Assembly: GCF_042094015.1 (NCBI RefSeq)
Contig: NZ_JBELDZ010000058.1
Span: forward strand, 1 to 15,757
DNA from: Aurantibacter sp042094015
GTDB taxonomy: Bacteria > Bacteroidota > Bacteroidia > Flavobacteriales > Flavobacteriaceae
Direction of reading: 5' to 3'
DNA: 15,757 nt
A program made the position numbers and the translations under genes. Below the pieces are notes generated by a model. It searched no databases. It was given only the letters and a program-made list of their open reading frames with translations, and was not told the DNA's origin. Shown here piece after piece: positions 1 through 7,074 of this stretch. The first letter of the stretch is position 1. Every line of letters starts with the position of its first letter.

Positions 1-46
1 TTGGATAAGATAAATCTCATTTGATTGGTCAAGAGGTTTTGTGTTA
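1..46. other. Left edge, downstream of recQ; no gene assignable
   Basis: This short stretch follows the recQ stop codon. On the minus strand an ATG at 20-18 opens a frame (M-R-F-I-L-S) that runs off the window, so a downstream co-transcribed gene could begin here. On the plus strand a frame ends with ...D-K-I-N-L-I and a TGA at 22-24, so a convergent gene could equally end here. Neither can be decided from so few codons. No terminator hairpin for recQ is visible in it. Confidence 0.2.
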
Positions 47-1864
47 TTATTTTTTAGCTGTTTTTTTCTTAGAACCAATAAAGTCTAAGATTTCTGCTAT
101 AAATTCTTCACCATAAACCTCTAGTTTACGTTGTCCAACTCCAGAAATGGTTAAAAAATCACCTTCATTAGTTGGTCTAACTTTTTCCATTTCTTTTAAT
201 GTAGCATCGTTAAATATTAAATATGCAGGTATGTTTTCTTCTAAAGAAATTTTATAACGCAACTTACGTAAACGTTCAAATAAGCTATTTGTTTTAGTTC
301 GTTTTACAACAGCAGTTTTAGCTTTTTTATTGGCTAGTTCTTTGTAAGCTATAGGTTGTGTTAAAGAAATTTTTGCGCCATCAAATAAAATTTTATTAGC
401 AAAATTTGTTAGTTGTAGTGCGTTATTTTTATGAAAAGCAATTTCGCAAGCACCTTGATTTGCTAATTGAATTATAAAATGTTGCCAATGGTTCCAAGAT
501 ATGTCTTTTCCAATACCAAAGGTTCTAATTTTATCTAATTCTTTTTCTAATATGTTTGCATTTTGTGCGCCACGTAATACGTCTATAATTGTTCCTGTGG
601 CTTCGGTTTCTTTAACTCTATAAATGGCAGATAGAATTTTCTGAGCAATTAGAGTGCCATCAAAAAATTGTGGTGGATTTTTGCAAACATCGCAATTGCC
701 ACAGTTTTCTTCTAATAATTCTCCAAAGTAACTTAGTAGAATTTTACGTCGGCAAGTTGTAGCTTCACTAAACTGCTTCATTCTATCTAGTTTAGCAACT
801 TGAACATCTTCGTTACTTGCGCCAGAAGCAAATTTTCTAAGTTGAATTACATCAGCATAACTATGAAATAATAAAGCTTTAGCTTTTAATCCATCTCTAC
901 CAGAACGACCAATTTCTTGATAATAACCTTCAATGTTTTTTGGCATATTGTGATGAATAACCCAACGCACGTTAGATTTATCTATTCCCATACCAAAAGC
1001 TACAGTAGCACAAACGACTTGCGTTTTATCGTAAATAAAATCTTCTTGAACTCGAGATCTGTCTTCAAAACTCATTCCAGCATGGTAAGCATCGGAATTT
1101 ATACCATTCTCATTTAATTTTTTTGCAATCTGTTCTGTGTTTTTTCTGCTTAAACAGTATACAATTCCAGACTGTCCTGGATGCCTATTTATAAACTGAA
1201 CAATTTGTTTCGCTCTTCCATCTGCTGGTCTTACCTCTAATTCAATATTTTCTCTATCAAAAGACGAAATAAATTGTTTGGCATCTGGCACTTTTAACTG
1301 ATCTAAAATATCTTGCCTTGTAGCTTTATCTGCAGTTGCAGTTAAAGCTATAATTGGCGTGTTTGGCAATATTTTTTTAAAAAAACTTAGCTCTTGATAA
1401 CTAGGTCTAAAATCGTGTCCCCAACTAGAAATACAATGTGCTTCGTCTATTGCAATGCAACTAATATAAGCTTCGTTTAAAATATTTTGTAATCCAGCTA
1501 AACTTTCTGGAGCGACATATAAGAGTTTTAAATCGTTATTTAAAACACGTTCTATAATGGTTTGTTGCGCTTCTGAAGATTGACTGCTGTTATAATAATC
1601 CGCTTTTATCCCATTGGCATTTAAACCATCTACTTGGTCTTTCATTAATGCTATTAATGGAGAAATAACTAAAGTTAGACCTTCAAAAACTAAAGCAGGT
1701 AATTGAAAACAAATAGATTTTCCGCCACCAGTTGGCATAATAACCAAAGTGTCTTTTTTATCTAATAAATTTTTAATAATATCTTCTTGTTGCCCACGAA
1801 AACTATCATAACCAAAATGTGTTTTTAAATGCTTTAATAAAGTTTCTAAGCTGAATTTAGACAT
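47..1864 (-). CDS. recQ: ATP-dependent DNA helicase RecQ
   Basis: This is a 3'-5' superfamily 2 DNA helicase acting in recombination and replication-fork repair in the cytoplasm. The 605-residue protein has all the parts of a full RecQ in order. The first helicase domain (about 1-200) carries the Walker A motif PTGGGKS at 44-50 and the DEAH box at 140-143. The second helicase domain (about 200-345) has motif VI QEIGRSGRDG at 316-325. The RecQ zinc-binding region has cysteines 371, 388, 391 and 394, followed by a winged-helix (RQC) region at about 405-510. A C-terminal HRDC domain (about 525-597) carries the helix-turn-helix-like ISGVGQRKLEVYGEEF. The tail is lysine-rich. The ATG lies one base after the stop of the upstream 96-residue membrane protein gene, so it is almost certainly the last known gene of a unit starting at the hutG-like gene. 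There is no sign of truncation. Confidence 0.96.
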   Translation of the reverse strand: MSKFSLETLLKHLKTHFGYDSFRGQQEDIIKNLLDKKDTLVIMPTGGGKSICFQLPALVFEGLTLVISPLIALMKDQVDGLNANGIKADYYNSSQSSEAQQTIIERVLNNDLKLLYVAPESLAGLQNILNEAYISCIAIDEAHCISSWGHDFRPSYQELSFFKKILPNTPIIALTATADKATRQDILDQLKVPDAKQFISSFDRENIELEVRPADGRAKQIVQFINRHPGQSGIVYCLSRKNTEQIAKKLNENGINSDAYHAGMSFEDRSRVQEDFIYDKTQVVCATVAFGMGIDKSNVRWVIHHNMPKNIEGYYQEIGRSGRDGLKAKALLFHSYADVIQLRKFASGASNEDVQVAKLDRMKQFSEATTCRRKILLSYFGELLEENCGNCDVCKNPPQFFDGTLIAQKILSAIYRVKETEATGTIIDVLRGAQNANILEKELDKIRTFGIGKDISWNHWQHFIIQLANQGACEIAFHKNNALQLTNFANKILFDGAKISLTQPIAYKELANKKAKTAVVKRTKTNSLFERLRKLRYKISLEENIPAYLIFNDATLKEMEKVRPTNEGDFLTISGVGQRKLEVYGEEFIAEILDFIGSKKKTAKK

Positions 1865-1865
1865 A

Positions 1866-2156
1866 TTAACTTAAAAAATTAAGAGCAAAGAATAGTAGTG
1901 CAACAGAAATTACAGAAATAAAAAACGTGAGATTAAAAATAGACTTATCGGCTACATTTTTTTTAATTAAATCTATAATTAGCCAAATTGGAATTCCAGC
2001 AGTTAATAAAATTACAGGAATGGTTAGAAGTTCTCCAATAATGCGAAACCATTGTCCATTAACTTGGTTTATATACATAAAAAGCGATAATAAAGTAAAC
2101 GCAAATGTAAAAAAGGCTAATCCTAAACGTATAAATTCTAATTTTAGTTTTGTCAT
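1866..2156 (-). CDS. Small three-helix membrane protein, unknown function
   Basis: I do not recognise this 96-residue protein. It is very hydrophobic with three likely transmembrane helices, at about residues 11-29, 40-63 and 73-94, joined by short polar loops (Q-V-N-G-Q between helices 1 and 2, K-K-N-V-A-D-K between helices 2 and 3). It would sit in the inner membrane. Its ATG overlaps the stop codon of the upstream hutG-like gene by one base (TAATG arrangement), and its own stop is one base before the recQ start. Translational coupling is therefore likely. That packing is the main evidence that it is real and not a shadow; the plus-strand frame over it has no family resemblance. No catalytic motif is visible. 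Confidence 0.8.
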   Translation of the reverse strand: MTKLKLEFIRLGLAFFTFAFTLLSLFMYINQVNGQWFRIIGELLTIPVILLTAGIPIWLIIDLIKKNVADKSIFNLTFFISVISVALLFFALNFLS

Positions 2157-3178
2157 TATAAATTGTGATTAGCGTTTATAAAATCTAATATAAAATAGGA
2201 TAGGAGTTTACCCAATTGTTTTTCACTTTTTTTAGAACAAGAAGCTTCACAAATGTGAAAATAACTTATATTTTTATGTTTAGCAAAGTGATTAATAAAC
2301 TGTCTTGTTTGTACTACAGAAAAACCACTTGGAGTTTGTGCGCTACTTGTAATATTAATAATGGCATCGCAATCCAACTCTAGTCCAAAACGTGATTTAG
2401 CACTATGCTTTTCGGCTTGATACAATGCTTTGTCAAAAGATATTTCATTTCTAACACCTAAAGCCTCATAAGTATTGTAGCCTAAAGATTTATCTTTATT
2501 TAAAATTTCTAAAACATTTTGTTGAAGGTAGTTTTCGTGTAAACCAAACATAAAATAGTTGTTTAAAAAACCTTCGTGTTTAGCATAACTAAACCCGTTT
2601 CCGCTATGCCTGCCCTCTAAAGGTCTAAAATCTGTATGTGCATCAAAATTTATAGCATTTATAGGTTGATTTAAAGCTAAAGCTGTTCCTTTTAAATTTC
2701 CATAAGCATTGTTATGTCCGCCTCCAATAATAATTGGCGTTTTTCCTGCTTTAACAATATCATATATTAAGTTAGAAACATCTTTATCTATAATTTCTAC
2801 TAAGCGTCTTGCTTTTTTTAAATCAGTAGCACTATTAAGATTTAGTTCTTTTACATCGTCTTGAAATTCTGGGTAAACTAATTGACCTAATACTAAGACC
2901 TTTTCTGGATGAGAAAACTGATTGTTTTGTGTATTTAATAAAACTTTAAGTGTGGCATTAAAGGTTTTATAGGCTTTAGAAAAACCAAGATTAGATTGAA
3001 TACCTATAGTCTCAGAAATACCAATTAACACATACTTAACATCTGTATTTAGAATCTCAGCGTTAAATGAAGTATAGTTGGTAGCACATTTAACAAGTTC
3101 TCCAAATTTAGTTTCTTTATCTCTTTTAGAAATAAGATTATTCCGGTCTGTTTCAGTAAATAAAACAAGGTTTTTCAT
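2156..3178 (-). CDS. hutG: Arginase-family hydrolase, probable formimidoylglutamase
   Basis: This is a 340-residue ureohydrolase of the arginase/agmatinase/formimidoylglutamase family, which uses a binuclear manganese centre. The metal-binding signatures are all present: GGGH with His155, D-A-H-T-D with Asp179, His181 and Asp183, and L-D-C-D with Asp269 and Asp271. Bacteroidota proteins with this divergent layout are usually assigned to formimidoylglutamase, which cleaves N-formimidoyl-glutamate to glutamate and formamide in histidine breakdown. Arginase or agmatinase activity cannot be excluded from sequence. No other histidine-utilisation gene is in the window, which weakens the pathway assignment. 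It is the first gene of a packed unit: its TAA overlaps the ATG of the small membrane protein, and recQ follows. A candidate promoter lies at 3198-3227. Confidence 0.82.
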   Translation of the reverse strand: MKNLVLFTETDRNNLISKRDKETKFGELVKCATNYTSFNAEILNTDVKYVLIGISETIGIQSNLGFSKAYKTFNATLKVLLNTQNNQFSHPEKVLVLGQLVYPEFQDDVKELNLNSATDLKKARRLVEIIDKDVSNLIYDIVKAGKTPIIIGGGHNNAYGNLKGTALALNQPINAINFDAHTDFRPLEGRHSGNGFSYAKHEGFLNNYFMFGLHENYLQQNVLEILNKDKSLGYNTYEALGVRNEISFDKALYQAEKHSAKSRFGLELDCDAIINITSSAQTPSGFSVVQTRQFINHFAKHKNISYFHICEASCSKKSEKQLGKLLSYFILDFINANHNL

Positions 3179-3197
3179 AAGATTAAAAATAAAGAAA

Positions 3198-3227
3198 TAA
3201 AATTACACTTTTAAATTTACTATTCAA
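3198..3227 (-). promoter_or_regulatory. Candidate promoter for the hutG-like/recQ unit
   Basis: Read on the minus strand, a TTG (bases 3227-3225) is followed after 19 bases by TAATTTTA (3205-3198). The Bacteroidota consensus is TTTG or TTG, about 19 bases, then TAnnTTTG. The -7 box misses the final G. It would give a leader of roughly 10-15 bases before the ATG at 3178. The match is moderate and the region is AT-rich, so chance is possible. Confidence 0.35.
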
Positions 3228-3266
3228 CAAAAAACACTTAAGTTTAACCTTTAAAAAACCATCATT

Positions 3267-4154
3267 ATGTCAGAAAACAAAAGTAACAACATTGGATTAA
3301 AAGTAATTTTAGGAATATTATTAGCTCTTATTTTAGGAATAGGCTATTTTTCTTACGATATGTACAACAAAAATAAAGTCACTGTAAGTGAGTTAAATCA
3401 AGAAAAAGAATCTGTTTTAGCTGATTTAAATGCAATGAATGATAAGTATAGCTTAGCTTTAAGTGAAAATGACATTGCGAATGAAAATTTAGTTTTAGCT
3501 CAAGAACGTGTTCAAGGTTTAATTGATTCTTTGCAGAAGAGTGAAACTAACGTTAAAAATTTAATGGGTTATGTTTCTAAATATAAAGCTTTGCAAAAAG
3601 AAATGACAATAGTTTTAAAAGAAAACGACTTGTTAAAAGTTGAAAACAAAAACTTAACAACATCTTTAGATAGTACAAACATACAATTAGAAGAACGTAA
3701 AATGTTTGGAGATTCTTTAACAGTACAAAATAATGCATTAGCTAATGTAGTTGAAACCGCAAGTGTTTTAAATACAGCTAAACTTAAAGCTGAAGGTGTA
3801 ATTGTAAGAAATTCTGGTAAAATTATTGAAACAGATAAAGCGAGTAGAAGCGATAAGTTGCGTATTTGTTTTACAGTAACTAAAAATAGTTTAGTAAATT
3901 CTGGAGATAAAGCTTTTTTTGTACAAGTAATGGATCCAAGTAATAATATTTTAGGTGAAAATGCAAAAGTTATGTTTGGAGAGCAATCTTTAAATTATTC
4001 TTTAATTAGTACGTTTAACTATAACTCTAAAGATTTAGACATCTGTGAATTTATTGTTAAAGGAGAAAAAGAAGATTTTAATGAAGGAAATTATAAAGTA
4101 AATATTTTTGATAAAAGTAGATTAGTTTCTAGTTCTATATTTACCTTAGAGTAG
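3267..4154 (+). CDS. Membrane-anchored coiled-coil protein with C-terminal beta-rich domain
   Basis: This 295-residue protein has no function I can name. A short polar N-terminus (M-S-E-N-K-S) is followed by one transmembrane helix at about 11-29 that lacks a signal-peptidase site, so it is probably an uncleaved inner-membrane anchor with the rest in the periplasm. Residues about 37-155 are rich in Glu, Lys, Leu and Asn with heptad-like spacing and look like a long coiled coil. The last 110 or so residues (about 185-295) are predicted beta-rich, with alternating hydrophobic strands ending in S-S-S-I-F-T-L-E. Proteins of this layout in Flavobacteriaceae have sometimes been labelled chromosome partitioning proteins. 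I see no ParA-type Walker motif to support that. It stands alone between two divergent or convergent units and is followed by its own terminator. Confidence 0.85.
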   Translation: MSENKSNNIGLKVILGILLALILGIGYFSYDMYNKNKVTVSELNQEKESVLADLNAMNDKYSLALSENDIANENLVLAQERVQGLIDSLQKSETNVKNLMGYVSKYKALQKEMTIVLKENDLLKVENKNLTTSLDSTNIQLEERKMFGDSLTVQNNALANVVETASVLNTAKLKAEGVIVRNSGKIIETDKASRSDKLRICFTVTKNSLVNSGDKAFFVQVMDPSNNILGENAKVMFGEQSLNYSLISTFNYNSKDLDICEFIVKGEKEDFNEGNYKVNIFDKSRLVSSSIFTLE

Positions 4155-4171
4155 TGTATAATAAAGTTATT

Positions 4172-4217
4172 AAGCCCGAGTTAAGGTTGTATAGCAACTT
4201 TAATTCGAGCTTTTTTA
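4172..4217 (+). terminator. Rho-independent terminator after the coiled-coil gene
   Basis: An 18-base arm (4172-4189, beginning AAGCCCGAG) pairs with 4195-4212 (ending CGAGCTT) around a 5-base loop TATAG. On the plus-strand RNA there are two G-U pairs and one C-A mismatch, and the hairpin runs into a T tract at 4211-4217. It starts 17 bases after the stop of the coiled-coil gene. On the minus strand no U tract follows, so it serves topB less well. Confidence 0.85.
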
Positions 4218-4230
4218 TTTTAAAAACTTA

Positions 4231-6528
4231 TTACAAAGTATAATTTTGTAATATCTTAAAAACTAATTCTTTAGTTAGAGTTTGTCCGTTTGCTTTAGAT
4301 CTAACATCATCATAAGAAAATCTAAAATCACAACCTTCTTTATAAGCACTACAACCATAAGCTGTTTTGCCTTTTATAATAGTTCCTTTTTTACATTTTG
4401 GACAACTGTTTTTATTATCTGATTTAGATTTTATAGTCGTTTTTTTAGGTTCTAACTTTAACTTAAAAGCCTCGTCAAAGCGTAATAATCCTTCCAGGTT
4501 TTGACCTTCAATTTTAAATCCTTTTAAATTTACTGTGCTTCCTTTATCTAATAAACGTTGGTATTGGTTTTCTGATATTTTCTTTTCTCTAAATTCAAAA
4601 GGCAGAACAAAATCACAAGTTTTACCGTAAAGATTACAGCCGTAAGCATTTTTTCCTTTAACTAATTGCCCAGATTTACATTTAGGACAAGCAGCAGCTA
4701 TAATTCCTTTTGTTTTTTTTGTTGTTTTCTTTTTAGTAGTATTTGTTTTATTATTGGTGTAACTAATTTTTGCTTCGTTTTTTTCGCTTCTAACTTCGTA
4801 AACCAATTGGTCCACCATTTTTTTCATATTGTGTATAAAAGTGCCGGCACTAAATTCACCTTTTTCAATATCTTTTAGTTGTTTTTCCCATAAACCAGTA
4901 AGTTCAGCAGATTTTAATAAATCGTTTTTAATAGTCTCTATTAATTGAATGCCAGTAACTGTTGGTAATACTTGCTTTTTATTACGCTTTATATATTTAC
5001 GTCTAAAAAGAGTTTCTATAATATTGGCACGAGTAGAAGGTCTTCCAATACCATTTTCCTTCATTAAATCACGCAATTCATCATTATCTACTTGCTTTCC
5101 AGCGGTTTCCATTGCTCTTAATAATGTCGCTTCTGTAAATTGATTTGGTGGCTTGGTTTCTTTTTCTAAAAAAGATGGTTCGTGTGGACCTTTTTCGCCT
5201 TTAACAAAATTAGGTAATAAACCAGCTTCCGTATTTTTAGAATTTGGTGTTTCAAAAACAACGCGCCAACCTTTACTTAGAATTTCTTTTCCTGTGGTTT
5301 TAAAATTTACAGTATCTGCTTTACCAATTACCGTTGTATTAGACACTTTACAATCATCATAAAAAACTGCTATAAAGCGTTTGGTAATAATATCGTAAAC
5401 CTGTTGTTGATTGTATTGTAAGTTTATTTGTATTCCTGTAGGAATAATGGCGTGATGATCTGTAACTTTAGCATCGTCAAAAACACGTTTAGATTTTTTT
5501 ACTTTTTTTCCTAAAAGTGACTGTGTTAATGTGCTGTAACTTTTTAAATTATCAAGTATACCAGGTACTTTTGGGTAAATGTCATTCGGTAAAAAAGTAG
5601 TGTCTACTCTTGGATAAGTCACCACTTTTTGTTCGTATAATTTCTGAACAATCTTTAATGTTTCATCTGCTGAAAAACCGAATTTAGTATTACAATATAC
5701 TTGTAAGCCAGTTAAATCAAATAATTTTGGTGCATACTCGTTACCGTTTTTCTTTTTAGTGGATACAATTTCAAAATCGTGTTCCTTAACTTTGGTCGCT
5801 AAGGCTTGTCCTTCTTCAACTTTTGTAAATCGTCCTTCTTCGTAACTAAATAGAGTATCTCTGTATAAGGTTTGTAATTCCCAATAAGGCTTTGGTTTAA
5901 AGTTCTCAATGTCTTTAAAACGATTTACAACCATTGCTAATGTTGGTGTTTGAACGCGTCCAACACTTAAAACCTGCTTATAACCGCCATGTTTTACAGT
6001 ATATAAACGTGTGGCATTCATACCTAGAAGCCAATCACCAATAGCTCTAGAAAAGCCTGCGTAATATAAGTTGTCATATTTTTTACTAGATTGTAAATTG
6101 TTAAAACCATCTTTTATGGCTTCTGTAGTTAAAGATGAAATCCATAAGCGTTGGACTTCGCCTTTATAATTTGCTTGATCTAAAACCCAGCGCTGTATTA
6201 ATTCTCCTTCTGTTCCTGCATCACCACAGTTTATAACTACATCTGCTTTATCAAATAGCTTTTTTACAATATTAAATTGCTTTTTTATACCAGAGTCGTT
6301 GGTAACTTTTGTTTCAAACTTCTCCGGAAGCATCGGTAAGTTGTTTAAATCCCAGCTTTTCCAATGTGGTTTATAATCGTTAGGTTCTTTTAAAGTACAT
6401 AAATGCCCAAAAGTAAAAGTAACTTGGTAACCGTTACCTTCAAAATAGCCATCGTGTTTAGTATTTGCTCCAACAACTTGGGCAATTTCTCTAGCAACAC
6501 TTGGTTTCTCGGCTATGCAGACTTTCAA
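4231..6528 (-). CDS. topB: DNA topoisomerase III (type IA), TTG start, two zinc ribbons
   Basis: This is a type IA topoisomerase that cuts and passes single strands to resolve recombination and replication intermediates. The 765-residue protein begins K-V-C-I-A-E-K-P-S-V-A, the first Toprim motif with Glu7. The second Toprim motif is G-D-A-G-T-E-G-E at 102-109. The active-site tyrosine is Tyr305 in V-V-T-Y-P-R-V-D-T. Also present are SVGRVQTPTL (188-197) and GIGRPSTRA (493-501), both core motifs of the family. After a Lys/Thr-rich linker (about 593-608) come two C4 zinc ribbons, with Cys614, 617, 631 and 638, and with Cys709, 712, 726 and 733. The start codon is TTG at 6528-6526: an in-frame TAA lies immediately upstream and the first in-frame ATG (codon 66) would remove the first Toprim motif. 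It converges with the coiled-coil gene and diverges from the TonB receptor unit. Confidence 0.95.
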   Translation of the reverse strand: MKVCIAEKPSVAREIAQVVGANTKHDGYFEGNGYQVTFTFGHLCTLKEPNDYKPHWKSWDLNNLPMLPEKFETKVTNDSGIKKQFNIVKKLFDKADVVINCGDAGTEGELIQRWVLDQANYKGEVQRLWISSLTTEAIKDGFNNLQSSKKYDNLYYAGFSRAIGDWLLGMNATRLYTVKHGGYKQVLSVGRVQTPTLAMVVNRFKDIENFKPKPYWELQTLYRDTLFSYEEGRFTKVEEGQALATKVKEHDFEIVSTKKKNGNEYAPKLFDLTGLQVYCNTKFGFSADETLKIVQKLYEQKVVTYPRVDTTFLPNDIYPKVPGILDNLKSYSTLTQSLLGKKVKKSKRVFDDAKVTDHHAIIPTGIQINLQYNQQQVYDIITKRFIAVFYDDCKVSNTTVIGKADTVNFKTTGKEILSKGWRVVFETPNSKNTEAGLLPNFVKGEKGPHEPSFLEKETKPPNQFTEATLLRAMETAGKQVDNDELRDLMKENGIGRPSTRANIIETLFRRKYIKRNKKQVLPTVTGIQLIETIKNDLLKSAELTGLWEKQLKDIEKGEFSAGTFIHNMKKMVDQLVYEVRSEKNEAKISYTNNKTNTTKKKTTKKTKGIIAAACPKCKSGQLVKGKNAYGCNLYGKTCDFVLPFEFREKKISENQYQRLLDKGSTVNLKGFKIEGQNLEGLLRFDEAFKLKLEPKKTTIKSKSDNKNSCPKCKKGTIIKGKTAYGCSAYKEGCDFRFSYDDVRSKANGQTLTKELVFKILQNYTL

Positions 6529-6583
6529 TTATTTTGATTTTGATTACAGATGCAAAATAGTATTTTTACTTTAATGTGAGTAG

Positions 6584-6644
6584 AGTAGTTATTAGTAGTT
6601 ATTAACGTATTTATAGTTGTAATTTAATAAACTACGTATTTATA
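6584..6644. repeat. Short direct repeats in the topB / receptor-unit intergenic region
   Basis: The 186-base gap between divergent genes holds a perfect tandem repeat of AGTAGTTATT (6584-6593 and 6594-6603). A second perfect 11-base direct repeat, ACGTATTTATA, lies at 6605-6615 and 6634-6644, 29 bases apart. Between them TAGTT (6614-6618) and AACTA (6630-6634) form an inverted pair. The spacing is compatible with a regulator binding site for the divergent receptor unit, but no known operator is recognised, and the AT-rich sequence makes some repetition likely by chance. Confidence 0.5.
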
Positions 6645-6699
6645 AAAAATGGCATATCATAAAAATATCTTAAAATATTCATAACTGTATTGTTTTCAC

Positions 6700-6707
6700 T
6701 ATTTTTG
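6700..6707 (+). promoter_or_regulatory. Candidate -7 box just upstream of the His/Cys-rich gene
   Basis: TATTTTTG matches the Bacteroidota -7 consensus TAnnTTTG exactly and ends 7 bases before the ATG at 6715. Transcription from it would begin at or within a base or two of the start codon, giving an almost leaderless message. No TTG or TTTG is found at the expected distance of about 19 bases upstream, which lowers confidence. Confidence 0.3.
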
Positions 6708-6714
6708 TAATTCT

Positions 6715-7044
6715 ATGAGTATTGTTAAAAATGTATTTATAAAATCATTAGCGCTAATTTTATTGGTGCTATTGTTTGTACCTACTATTTTAGCTCTAGA
6801 ACATAGTTTTGAAAATCATAAACATACTGTTTGTTTAGACGATTCTGAACATATTCATGAGGATATAGTTGAATGTCATATTGATGAATATCAATTTACA
6901 TCATATAATTTTCAACTTAATATTTTTAGAGAATATTTAGAGGCTAATGTAGTAAAACAACCAATTTATAATACTAATTACGTTGTATATGCTAATTATA
7001 CTTCAAATTTAAATCTTCTTAGAGGTCCGCCAAAATTTAGTTAA
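6715..7044 (+). CDS. Small exported His/Cys-rich protein, probable metal binding
   Basis: The 109-residue protein starts with a hydrophobic segment (about 5-27) that looks like a signal peptide or single N-terminal anchor. Directly after it is a cluster of possible metal ligands: His30, His35, His37, Cys40, His46, His48, Cys54 and His55, in the pattern H-x4-H-x-H-x2-C-x5-H-x-H-x5-C-H, mixed with acidic residues. The remainder has no recognisable domain and ends L-R-G-P-P-K-F-S. It is the first gene of a plus-strand unit, 30 bases ahead of a TonB-dependent receptor. By composition and position it is probably an envelope protein binding zinc, copper or a similar ion for that receptor. It could instead be a sensor or chaperone. 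I know of no experimentally assigned function for such proteins. ATG is the only reasonable start, since an in-frame TAA lies at 6682-6684. Confidence 0.85.
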   Translation: MSIVKNVFIKSLALILLVLLFVPTILALEHSFENHKHTVCLDDSEHIHEDIVECHIDEYQFTSYNFQLNIFREYLEANVVKQPIYNTNYVVYANYTSNLNLLRGPPKFS

Positions 7045-7074
7045 ACACATTTATTGTTTAATTAAATATATCTT

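Noticed and set aside
917..1117. Plus-strand frame of 66 codons opposite recQ
   Set aside because: It lies wholly inside recQ on the other strand and has no family resemblance; recQ is certain.
1927..2172. Plus-strand frame of 81 codons opposite the small membrane protein
   Set aside because: The minus-strand gene is fitted to its neighbours with a 1-base overlap and a 1-base gap and has clean membrane helices. The opposite frame runs into the hutG-like gene and resembles nothing known.
4666..5362. Three plus-strand frames (4666-4878, 4949-5143, 5153-5362) opposite topB
   Set aside because: All are inside the certain topB coding region; the Phe/Cys-rich first one is the reverse of the Lys-rich linker and zinc ribbon.
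6546..6562. Near match to a -7 box (CTATTTTGC on the minus strand) ahead of topB
   Set aside because: It lacks the TA at the right distance from TTTGC and there is no -33 element at a suitable spacing.
6649..6684. Possible 11-codon leader peptide (starts M-A-Y-H) upstream of the His/Cys-rich gene
   Set aside because: It ends before the candidate -7 box and has no run of regulatory codons or attenuator hairpin after it.
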